In this document: in pieces, positions 1 to 7,753 of the stretch
Position numbering within the stretch: the first letter of the stretch is position 1
Layout of the letters: each line of letters opens with the position of its first letter
From: Solobacterium sp.
GTDB taxonomy: Bacteria > Bacillota_I > Bacilli_A > Erysipelotrichales > Erysipelotrichaceae
Assembly: GCA_017543025.1 (NCBI GenBank)
Contig: JAFYGX010000023.1
Span: 1-30,559 of the forward strand
Direction: 5' to 3'
DNA length: 30,559 bases
The notes under the pieces: generated by a model
Told to the model about the DNA's origin: nothing
The model's input: the letters and a program-made list of their open reading frames with translations, nothing else
The model's database searches: none
Position numbers and translations under genes: made by a program

Positions 1-350
1 GGAAGCTGCAACAGATATATCCGAGAGAATCTGTATCTAACTGCAATGAATTGAACCTGAACCGGTTCGTTTTCAAACTTCATATCAAACCGCAGATCAC
101 ATATCTCTTCTGCTGCTTCATGCAGGAATCGTATTTTTTATACGCTGATTTCAGATTACTGCACCAGGTCACGATTGAACCGTCTAAATAATATGCAGAG
201 TCTGAAATAATGATCAGAGGTATTCACATCGGGTGCAGGAGAACCCCTCAGATTCCATTGCGTAACACCCGGGATTCAAAATGACCCTCAGTCCTGCTTG
301 TGCCAGCTGACCATTCCATTTTTTGACATTGTTCTGTTTTTTTCATTTCC
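1..350. other. gene-free stretch
   Basis: No open reading frame with a ribosome binding site and protein-like composition is visible on either strand. No tRNA or rRNA signature was recognised. It leads directly into the first copy of a long direct repeat. Confidence 0.5.
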
Positions 351-515
351 TTTGGCTATACTTGCAATTTAGTGACCTGTCTGATCAGTGAAAGCTTGTT
401 AATGCGGAATTATTATGTAGAGCTGCTATTTTGCGAATAGCCAATCATTTTCCGCTTTTGCATGTTTCTGGTTTTTGGTAAGTCCTTATTTGCATGTAAG
501 TCCTTTCCTTTTTTA
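351..515. repeat. imperfect direct repeat, copy 1
   Basis: This segment aligns along its whole length with 681-848, at roughly 80-85% identity by eye with a few single-base gaps. The first 25 bases of both copies are identical. Later shared blocks include TTAATGCGGAATTA, CAATAGCC-like, CGTTTCTGG-like and TTGCATGTAAGTCC. Both copies end in a T-rich run. Neither copy has a convincing reading frame. It could be a dispersed intergenic repeat, the remnant of a mobile element end, or a duplicated small RNA; the sequence does not decide between these. Confidence 0.75.
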
Positions 516-680
516 TCTATCTTCTGCCAATTCTTTTACTTTGCCTGCGGTTATCACCAAAAGTGATTTTTCATCACGTCTTTTCCGAAGAAACGCAGTT
601 CAGATCCGCTTGTATAAGAGAAACAATATATATAAGGATAGGGTGAACAGTTTCTGTAATGATTCATATAAATGATTCGG

Positions 681-848
681 TTTGGCTATACTTGCAATTT
701 AGTGATCAGGCTGATCAGCGAAGCCTGTTAATGCGGAATTACTTTGTAGTAGGGCCTTTTTGCCAATAGCCTTTCATTTTACGCTTTAGCTCGTTTCTGG
801 TTTTTTGGTAAGTCAGTAAATTGCATGTAAGTCCTTCGGTTTTTTTAT
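681..848. repeat. imperfect direct repeat, copy 2
   Basis: This is the second copy of the repeat at 351-515, in the same orientation, starting 330 bp downstream. The 165 bp between the copies are unrelated to the repeat. Divergence is spread evenly over the repeat, so the duplication is old rather than a recent assembly or slippage event. Confidence 0.75.
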
Positions 849-1627
849 AATAGATGTGTTCGCTTTGATTTCGGAAATGGTTTCCTTCCATCAAAACGTT
901 CTCATTCAGTACTGATGAATACTCCGTTGGAAACTGTATGTCCTTTTTCAGAATACACAGCTTTGCGTGTTACTGTACCTTTCGCCGGGAAAGAAGTGAG
1001 TCTTCACTTTTCATGAACAGGAAGCGTAAGATCATTTGCCGAAATTCCGCTTTCAGGATGGTCGGTTGATTAAAACCTCCACGATTACTTATGGTCGAAT
1101 AAACCATATACTATTTTGACTAACCTTCCTGGCATACCGCCGGCAACGGATTTATTATTCGTCTAGTATTGACTCAGGAGCCCCTACCCCACATACCCCT
1201 GAAAAGCAGAATGTTTTATCCTAAATAATCCCATCGGTACCACCTTTGCTTCAGTGTATACGGAGGAAGCCATTTGCAAATACGCCGGCGGCTAAAAACC
1301 ATCACTCCTTCTTATCAGCAGACCATATTCTGTTTTGCAGAGTTACATATCACCAGCAGCCGTAAACCGTAAGTTATTTGAAGAGGATCCTTGTCTAAAC
1401 TAGATTTCAATATTCTAATAAAACAACAGCTGCGGATGAAGTTCAGAGCTTCATGAATCATTCATCCCGCTGGTTCACAGAACACCATGTAAATCAGATC
1501 ATGGCGATTTCGCGCCTGCCAGAATTTATAGACAGTAATAGTTCATCTCTGAGAAACGACTGCACTCTCCGGACCAACTGCATGATGATTCCGGTTAAAC
1601 TGCATAAAGAATCCGGAAAAACTGCAA
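849..1627. other. gene-free stretch
   Basis: No supported gene is seen. Short reading frames exist, but none has a ribosome binding site or a recognisable domain. A GGTGGTACCG-like string on the minus strand near 1234-1243 recalls a T-box core but lacks the rest of that structure and any downstream gene. Confidence 0.5.
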
Positions 1628-1863
1628 GGTCGTATTTTTGAACATTTCCTGAGGTTTTCACTCTCTTGAAAATATGCCGTGAAAGCCGTCTTGATCAAGG
1701 GGATGATCCCCCTGCTATGATTGTGCGGAAAAACAGCATATATGGCTATTTTTCGCCCGTTTTTCGGCATCTCAGGGTGCAGGGGGATGGGCCTGCTTGT
1801 CAAGATGGATCATGGAATATTTCAAGAGACACTACTCTGTCAGCAAAGTTCAAAAATATGACT
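1628..1863. repeat. 236-bp long imperfect palindrome (MITE-like)
   Basis: The left arm (about 1628-1740) aligns with the reverse complement of the right arm (about 1741-1863) over essentially its whole length, at roughly 65-70% identity by eye. Shared blocks are TATTTTTGAAC, CTCTTGAAA, GTCTTGA/ATCTTGA, ATCCCCCTGC and CGAAAAAC, ending in CATA/TATG at the centre. The left arm also contains a small perfect hairpin of its own (AGGGGATGATCCCCCT). Such a structure is compatible with a miniature inverted-repeat element, or with two abutting inverted copies of one ~115-bp repeat. It would fold into a long hairpin if transcribed. No transposase gene lies inside it. Confidence 0.6.
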
Positions 1864-2783
1864 ATTTTTTCATGGAGTAATGCTAAATGCAGGCTTCCCC
1901 GGAATCGTCTTGCAATTTAACCGGAGACTACAAAACAACTTCATCTTATATGCATCAGATCGGTAGCTGCCTTCTTTTTCATCTGTCTACAATCCTGATT
2001 GCAAATAAATTCACGCACTTCCAAAACCTGAATCGATGATGTATTTTCTTTCAACTTTGTATTTTACATTTCATCAACACCAGCATGTAACTTTACCAAT
2101 CCTGCAGATGCCGGAAAGACCTTCTCGCCACCCTGGACCGATTGCATATTGTCTGTTTTTTCAGGCAGGCCTATCCTTATATATATAGGCTCAGTGATTC
2201 ACTTTCCATTTCTACCGGACAGAACCTCTACCCATATATCCATCTAGCTATTTTTGATGTTGTCAGACTGTAATATTAGACTGCAAGCTTAAAATTCAGA
2301 AATGCGGTGGCGAAAAGGTATATGCAGATTCTTTGTTATTGATCTTTACAACGCAGGTTCAATCTTCTTTATACTCGATACTTTTCTGTGTCCATTCGGA
2401 ATCGTTTCGTTTAATCATCCAAAACACCAAGAGAATCTCCAGCAAAACTCCATGCACGATACGGCAGTTCAGGCATAATACAAAGCAGGTCGGCACCGGT
2501 CGGTTGTTTTATTCTTTTTTGCTTCTGCTGATTTGAAAGCTTCATCTGACACTGCAATCGAATTGTCCAGTACCCATCCCTTTCACAATCCGGAAACTAT
2601 CTGAAATGGGCAACGGAGTGATACTGTCTGATGGACATCTGCAGTTACAGTATCCATATGACCAATCCTTCAGAGAAGGCAATGGCGATCCTCATTGATA
2701 TCTGGTGAGCGCTCAGGCTATTTTATAAAGCAAAATTTTCTTCCGGATCGACAGCAGAAATCCTCCTGCGTTTATCGTTTGCC
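1864..2783. other. gene-free stretch upstream of the insertion sequence
   Basis: Nothing here can be supported as a gene. Joining this flank to the sequence after the insertion sequence (with one copy of the target duplication) does not restore an obvious long reading frame. The element therefore appears to have landed in already non-coding or decayed DNA. Confidence 0.45.
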
Positions 2784-2790
2784 GGCAGAA
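2784..2790. repeat. target site duplication, left copy
   Basis: GGCAGAA occurs immediately before the left terminal repeat and again at 4303-4309 immediately after the right one. Seven bases is within the range produced by IS21-family transposition. Confidence 0.8.
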
Positions 2791-2824
2791 TGCTGACACC
2801 GGCGCAACGGAACCGTCAAGTCGG
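2791..2824 (+). repeat. left terminal inverted repeat of the IS21-family element
   Basis: It starts TGCTGACACCGG and ends CAAGTCGG. The reverse complement of 4269-4302 starts TGCAGACGCCGG and also ends CAAGTCGG. Further AGTCGG/GGTACC modules follow inward. Confidence 0.75.
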
Positions 2825-2970
2825 CAATTTTGGTACTGCTGAGTCGGACTTTTGGTACCGCCTCACGACGCAGCCATCCCGAGCGGCGTAGCCTCCTATC
2901 TCGAATATGATGAAGCTGTACGAAGAACCGTTCGTGCAGTTTTTCGTATTTGAACAGGAGGTGTTAATTA

Positions 2971-3374
2971 ATGGATAAACGTCCAAAGATTCTACAGATT
3001 GCACGCTATTTGGAGACAGGTGCTTATTCGCAGATCCGAATTTCGAAGATGGTACATGTCTCAAAGAATCAGGTGTCCGTAATCAAGGAGGTGATGGAAA
3101 AGAATAAATGGACTACCGCAGATTTAGAGCAGCTTCCCGATGAGGTTCTGCAGAAATTATTCCGCCGCAAAGACATCGCGTTATCTGATGGCGCAAAAGA
3201 GTCAATGTATTACATGCCTGACTTTGAGGCTCTGTGTAAAGAAGGCGATCCTGTACAAGGGACAAGACATAAAAGAAGTGCATTCAGTCCTGATACAAGC
3301 AGAACACGATAATACTCACGAAGAACAATCTCATGTCAGAGGAGCGAGCTATTATGCCAGGAAAAAAAGACTAA
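2971..3374 (+). pseudogene. istA: istA transposase remnant, internally deleted
   Basis: The start ATG follows a strong GGAGG ribosome binding site at 2958-2962. Residues 1 to about 90 match the N-terminus of IS21 transposases: a helix-turn-helix region (about residues 20-45) and then MPDFEALCKE, which in intact proteins leads into the catalytic integrase core. That core is absent. Near 3240 the sequence switches to another frame and encodes what looks like the very C-terminus, including HVRGASYYARKK, equivalent to the usual RGxxYY tail of IstA. In the present frame the N-terminal piece stops at 3312. Removing one A from the A7 run at 3362-3368 would end the C-terminal piece at TAA 3372-3374, next to the istB start, which is the normal IS21 arrangement. 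All catalytic acidic residues are lost, so it is certainly inactive. Confidence 0.85.
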
Positions 3375-4158
3375 TAGCGCGTCGCTGGGGCTTGTATACT
3401 CCCGGCTGGTGAAACTGCATCTGAATACAATGGCAGATGAATTGATGAAAATGGACAGCAACGGGGAGTTATATACAAGGCCAGCTCTGGATATTCTCGA
3501 TCAGCTTACAAACCTTCAGGAAATATCATCCGACAACAGTGCAACAGACCGTTATAAGAAAGCCGCAAAGCTCTATTGGCCGATGGCAGATCTGGCGGAT
3601 ATCCTTTATATCCCGGAAATGCATATCAACTCGGCGATGGTCGATAAGCTTAGAACGAATGAATATATAAAAAGCAGTCTGAACGTACTGATGACATCAG
3701 CAACCGGATGTGGAAAGACGTTCTTTGCGTGCGCATTTGGAAACAATGCATGCGAAAGCCAGTATTCGGTCCGCTACTTCACAATGGCGGAACTTCTGTA
3801 TTCATTCAAGGTGGCAGAAGACACAGGGAAATACGTGAAACATCTGAATAAACTGGCAAACACGAACCTGATCATCCTTGATGACTTTCTGCTGACAAGC
3901 GTAGAACAACGAGACGTTGAATACCTGTACCGGCTGATCAGCAGCATGACCAAAAGGAATCGGCCGCGGTCGTTCATCATCTGTTCCCAATTGATGCCTG
4001 AAGAAATGTATACATGACTAAGTGCTGTTTCTCCAAGTTTGGCAGACGGAATCATTAATAGGCTGGTATCAAAGGCGTACACTTTTGAAATAAAAGGCAA
4101 CTCAATGAGAGAGCTGGATATTCCGGCAGAACTCATCCGGCAAAAGAACGGTCAGTAA
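3354..4158 (+). pseudogene. istB: istB ATPase helper of the IS21-family element, broken
   Basis: IstB is the AAA+ ATP-binding partner of IS21 transposases. The readable part from GTG 3409 shows a Walker A motif SATGCGKT (about residues 97-104, with Ser for the usual first Gly) and a Walker B LIILDDF. A likely original start is ATG 3354, which has an AGAGGAG site 9 nt upstream; it is cut off after six codons because of one extra base in the A7 run at 3362-3368. A second lesion is the TGA at 4015-4017 after EEMYT. Reading through it gives LSAVSPSLADGIINRL and a natural end at 4158, about 250 codons from 3409. CGA to TGA is the simplest explanation. If the frame had one A fewer, istA and istB would both be restored at their junction. 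Confidence 0.87.
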
Positions 4159-4268
4159 CAAACATCGGCTCTTCGTATAGGATTGCGAGGAGCCGATTAA
4201 ATTATCATCGGTACCAGTCATCCGACTGATTGGTACCACTAGTTCCGACTCGACGGTACCAGCAGAAT

Positions 4269-4302
4269 CCGACTTGCCTGGTCCAAAAGTCCGGCGTCTG
4301 CA
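4269..4302 (-). repeat. right terminal inverted repeat of the IS21-family element
   Basis: It ends in GCA, and its reverse complement matches 2791-2824 at 23 of 34 positions, including the terminal TGC and the inner CAAGTCGG. Confidence 0.75.
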
Positions 4303-4309
4303 GGCAGAA
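4303..4309. repeat. target site duplication, right copy
   Basis: GGCAGAA is identical to 2784-2790 on the other side of the element. Confidence 0.8.
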
Positions 4310-5470
4310 TGGAAATACTCAAACGATATGTTGAAAAAAGCAGTCCGTCAGCCTATTTAAACAGCACTACTGCATCGCAGGCAGAACCCCCTGTATAGAA
4401 TATGTCCTTTTTGTATCCGTTGTACACAGGATATAACTCCATCCGGAACTGTTCAAAATCAGCGTTTTTACTTCGCTCTGTTATGTTTCTCTGACACTTT
4501 CGCAGAGGCTCTGACGCAACAGCACTTTCGATGCAGACTTACACTTTTTCGCTGCTTTGAATATCTCAGAGAAAACTCCCCGCTTACGCAGTACGTTGAA
4601 CTGCGGGATTAATAGAAACTGAAAATACTCTGAAAGCAATTCATATTTTAAGGACGATGCCAGCTGCGATGATATGACATCACAGATTCCCGACGGTTCC
4701 TGTCGCTCCTGTTATGTATATACAATTATGTTAAAGCATTCTTCGTTCTTCACGTCTGATACTGACCGCACTGTTCCTGTCGTGGTCATGGTGTGTGCTG
4801 CATTCCCGGACGAACAGAATTTCCAAAATCAGACTGACGTATTCACAGCAGAAGCACATCTGATAATTAGAAAAAGCGATCAACAAAACTGAATGGTTCG
4901 CCTGTATCGTTCATCCTTTTATATGAGCCTCCATCCAAATTCGCTCTTTGAACATTACTGATTGTATGTACCGGTTTGTGATTCTTTTACCATAGCTGCG
5001 GTACCTGTTCTGATACGCACGGTTGTATGAGACGAATTCCCTCTGTGCTGCAATATTCAGGCAGGATTTCAAATAATAACAGCCGCAGTTTACAATGTAT
5101 CTCTTTTATACCCATTCAAATCTGACATACGATTCCTTCTGCTGTATACCATCGTAATTACACCGTTGTCAGCCTCAGAACGATGCTCATCCTTCTGGAT
5201 TATCCTGCTAGAAACAGCATTGTATCTTTGGCACATATTTTAATTTTGCAGCCTGCCGCTGTAATCAAGCTCAGGTTTGCGTCGCAGCCTTTCGTATGAT
5301 CATGAATTCAGATTTCACTGTATTCCCTTCTCTGAATCCGTCCGCTCCAATTACACTGCAGCGGATCCTGAAGTGAATCATATACTGTTAACATCGCCGC
5401 ATTGTCACGCAGAAAAATCCGTTTCATTTCCGCATGCATATTACGGCAGCCTTTCAGATTAAGACTATGT
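4310..5470. other. gene-free stretch downstream of the insertion sequence
   Basis: Only short reading frames without ribosome binding sites or recognisable motifs are present on either strand. Together with 1-2783 this gives more than 4 kb of non-coding or decayed sequence beside a dense housekeeping region. Confidence 0.45.
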
Positions 5471-5477
5471 AAATTTG

Positions 5478-5730
5478 GTTGGGGTGAAGCCACCCCTCCC
5501 AGTGCATCCCAGTTTGTACAGGGTGACAACCCCATATCTGTAAAGCCACTTCGGCATGTCTTCGAGGTGATCTATCCCCGACTATTTCTGTGATGAATCA
5601 TGTACCTGCTTTCGGCAGTCTTTACTGCAAGAAAATCCCAGGAGGTTCGGAACCTGGGTTCTGATTCCTATCCCTTTCGATCACTGAGGTCCCCAGCCTT
5701 TACACCAGCATGGGGTTCATCTTGCCCCGT
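5478..5730. other. hairpin-rich region, possible structured RNA
   Basis: Several perfect short hairpins occur in about 250 bp. GGGGTG/CACCCC lies at 5481-5496 with a four-base loop, CCCAGG/CCTGGG at 5637-5659 with a TTCG-containing loop, and GGGG/CCCC at 5712-5728. A GCAGT/ACTGC hairpin lies near 5613-5627. No known RNA family was recognised and no gene follows closely on the plus strand. On the minus strand it lies beyond the terminator of the Cof/hemW/lepA operon. It could be a structured RNA, a decayed element, or chance. Confidence 0.2.
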
Positions 5731-5781
5731 ATTATCTCAGAGTGGAATTCCTGCCATGGACAGATTTAAATCGCCCAGATT

Positions 5782-5812
5782 AAAAAAAAACACACAATCA
5801 GAAGTGTGTGTC
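5782..5812 (-). terminator. intrinsic terminator of the fmt-lepA-hemW-Cof operon
   Basis: Read on the minus strand, GACACACAC pairs with GTGTGTG-type sequence across a short loop (TTCTGAT) and is followed by nine T residues. It begins 47 nt after the stop codon of the HAD gene. The plus strand also reads stem plus TTTTT, so it may act in both directions. Confidence 0.8.
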
Positions 5813-5858
5813 GTTTTTGTGCCTGTAAAATCTGTCCTTTGCACTGTCTGCAGGCCGA

Positions 5859-6635
5859 TTATTTCAGCACTCCATAATACCGGAGTGCCTGTTCAATTCC
5901 GTTTTCACTCGCTTCTGATGTGACATAGTCTGCAGCCTGTTTCAGTTCTTCGCCGGCGTTCCCCATCGCAACACCGATCTTTACATGCTTCAGCATTGCA
6001 AGATCATTCCCGCCATCACCAAATGCCATTGTCTCTTCCAGCGGAATTCCGAAATAAGATAAGAAACAGTCGATTCCTTTCACTTTGGTTCCCCCCTTCG
6101 GTGAAAGATCAAAGAATGTGGGATGCCATCTTGCCCCGATGCAGTCCGGCAGTTTTTTCAGAATCTCCTGTTCTTTCTGCTCATCAACAAATACCATGCA
6201 CTGATAGATCGGTTTTTCATCAATTCCTGCAATCTCTCCCGGCGGAACATCGTCATTATTCGTAATTGCATGTACCTCATCTACCTTCTCATTCCGGAAA
6301 TTGAAAACCCGTTCGTTTTTCAGCTGAAAACAGCAAGGTACCGGATTCTTCTCAAGTTCATCCAGCAGAATCCGAATGGAATCCGGGCTGATCGTATTTT
6401 CGTAAAGCATCCTGCCGTTCCTGTCAAAGCAATACTGGCCATTCAGTGTGATATATCCGTCAAACGGATAGTCTTTCAGAATATACAGACCATCCTTTGA
6501 ACGGCCGGTTGCGATGATCAGCCTGATTCCCTGTTCCTGCAGCTTTTTCAGAACAGGAAACACGTCAGCCGGAATCTCATGCGTATTAAAATCTGTCAGT
6601 GTACCATCAATATCAAAAAAGATTGCTTTTATCAT
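5859..6635 (-). CDS. Cof-type HAD-IIB family phosphatase
   Basis: The 258-residue protein has all HAD motifs: FFDIDGTLTDF near the N-terminus (nucleophile Asp8 and acid/base Asp10), IIATGRS around residue 41, and GDGGNDLAML in the C-terminal third, preceded by KGGTKVKGID, which supplies the Lys. Length and motifs fit the cytosolic Cof/YidA group, which hydrolyses sugar phosphates, pyridoxal phosphate, nucleotides or similar small phosphate esters. The substrate cannot be told from sequence. Its ATG overlaps the hemW stop by 4 nt (ATGA), so it is translationally coupled as the last gene of fmt-lepA-hemW. The catalytic residues are intact, unlike those of the HAD-IIA protein at 28238-28996. Confidence 0.88.
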   Translation of the reverse strand: MIKAIFFDIDGTLTDFNTHEIPADVFPVLKKLQEQGIRLIIATGRSKDGLYILKDYPFDGYITLNGQYCFDRNGRMLYENTISPDSIRILLDELEKNPVPCCFQLKNERVFNFRNEKVDEVHAITNNDDVPPGEIAGIDEKPIYQCMVFVDEQKEQEILKKLPDCIGARWHPTFFDLSPKGGTKVKGIDCFLSYFGIPLEETMAFGDGGNDLAMLKHVKIGVAMGNAGEELKQAADYVTSEASENGIEQALRYYGVLK

Positions 6636-7753
6636 AAGTCAGCCTCCTCAAGAAATCCTGTCAGCACAGTATTCAGAATTCTCCACCCGTATTCCGTACA
6701 CATTAATCGATTCTTCTGTTCAAGAAGTAATCCCTGTGCATTAAACGAATGGATACACTTTGGATACATATCATGTATTTCAACTCCGAAACGCCGGTGA
6801 AATTCATTTTCTGAGATTCCATCTTTCAGTCGTAATCCCATCATGATCATTTCAAACATCTGTTCTTTTTCAGAAAGTCGCGTATAAAACCGGTCACGTG
6901 GATGTTCAAGATATTCGTTCAATGTACTGGCATGTTCATAGCGCCCCTTATCATCCATCCCCCATGCCCCGAATCCGAATCCGTGAAAGTAACGGTACTT
7001 CCAGGTATTTGTATTATGAACGGACGCATAACCAGGAAGTGCAAAATTGGAAATCTCATAATGTATGAATCCTTCCCTGCAAAGTCTTTCGCAGAGATCT
7101 TCATACATATCCGCTTCCAGATCCTCATCCGCCGGCTTCACCCCTTTTTTTCCGAATACACTGTTTTCCTCAATTGTAAGTGAGTAAAGAGACATATGAT
7201 ACGGGTTCAGTGAAAGCGCCGCATCGATACTCTGAGAAAGACTGGTTCGGTCCTGAGCTGGAAGACCATACATCAGATCAATCGAAATATTTGCGATGCC
7301 AGCTTCTCTCAATTGATCACACAGACGCTTCGCATCTTCAAATGTATGATGACGGTTCAGCTTATTCAGAAGCCGGCTGTCATGCGTCTGCAGTCCCATA
7401 CTGATCCGATTGACTCCATACTCCCGGAACAGATTGATTTTTTCCGGATCATTCAGTTCCGGGTTGCATTCGATTGTAAACTCTCTGCATCGTTCTGTAT
7501 AAGGTTTCAGTAATTCGAAGAGCAGCTTCAGCTGTCTGTTCGAAAGACAGCTTGGCGTTCCTCCGCCAATATAGATTGTTTCGGGAAGTGTCTCAACCGG
7601 AAAAGCTGAAAACTCTGATTTCAGAGCTTCCAGCCATCGATCTGCCGTTTCATTCCTGTATACCCGCCTACGAAAGTCACAATAGTGGCATATGTGGACA
7701 CAAAACGGCACGTGTATATATAAGGAAGGAATACTATTTCCGGTCATTTTCAT
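6632..7753 (-). CDS. hemW: HemW-like radical SAM protein (heme chaperone family)
   Basis: Near the N-terminus of the 373-residue protein, [14 protein letters not shown] gives the CxxxCxxC cluster cysteines (Cys18, Cys22, Cys25) that bind the 4Fe-4S cluster and [11 protein letters not shown] follows, then the TIM-barrel region and a C-terminal HemW domain. The family is often misannotated as oxygen-independent coproporphyrinogen oxidase, and known HemW proteins deliver heme. The HNxxYW motif linked to heme binding reads HNTNTW here, so Tyr is replaced by Thr. The gene directly follows lepA and overlaps it by 20 nt, the standard Firmicute arrangement. A second ATG two codons in (7747) is an alternative start. 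Family assignment is sure; the heme role is inferred. Confidence 0.88.
   Translation of the reverse strand: MKMTGNSIPSLYIHVPFCVHICHYCDFRRRVYRNETADRWLEALKSEFSAFPVETLPETIYIGGGTPSCLSNRQLKLLFELLKPYTERCREFTIECNPELNDPEKINLFREYGVNRISMGLQTHDSRLLNKLNRHHTFEDAKRLCDQLREAGIANISIDLMYGLPAQDRTSLSQSIDAALSLNPYHMSLYSLTIEENSVFGKKGVKPADEDLEADMYEDLCERLCREGFIHYEISNFALPGYASVHNTNTWKYRYFHGFGFGAWGMDDKGRYEHASTLNEYLEHPRDRFYTRLSEKEQMFEMIMMGLRLKDGISENEFHRRFGVEIHDMYPKCIHSFNAQGLLLEQKNRLMCTEYGWRILNTVLTGFLEEADL

Larger units (their letters stand above)
2791..4302 (+). mobile_element. defective IS21-family insertion sequence
   Basis: The 1512-bp element begins TGC and ends GCA, with 34-bp terminal inverted repeats (2791-2824 and 4269-4302) matching at 23 of 34 positions. 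Just inside each end are further copies of an AGTCGG...TGGTACC module: on the left at 2818-2835 and 2842-2859, and on the right as reverse complements between 4209 and 4275. Multiple subterminal repeats are typical of IS21, where they bind the transposase. It carries remnants of istA and istB in the usual order. Intact relatives are about 2 kb or more, so roughly a kilobase, the catalytic part of istA, is missing. It cannot move on its own but could be mobilised by an intact relative elsewhere. Confidence 0.9.

Noticed and set aside
475..675. 66-codon plus-strand frame
   Set aside because: It starts inside repeat copy 1 with no ribosome binding site, and the other repeat copy does not preserve the frame.
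1230..1245. T-box-like GGTGGTACCG on the minus strand
   Set aside because: There is no terminator/antiterminator pair, no specifier stem and no downstream amino-acid gene on that strand; the match is probably chance.
1543..1920. Two overlapping 84-86 codon frames on opposite strands
   Set aside because: They lie over the long palindrome, whose symmetry can open frames on both strands. No ribosome binding site or family resemblance was seen.
5600..5923. 107-codon plus-strand frame running into the HAD gene
   Set aside because: It crosses the terminator hairpin and overlaps the well-supported Cof-type gene; the protein is low in recognisable structure and lacks a ribosome binding site.
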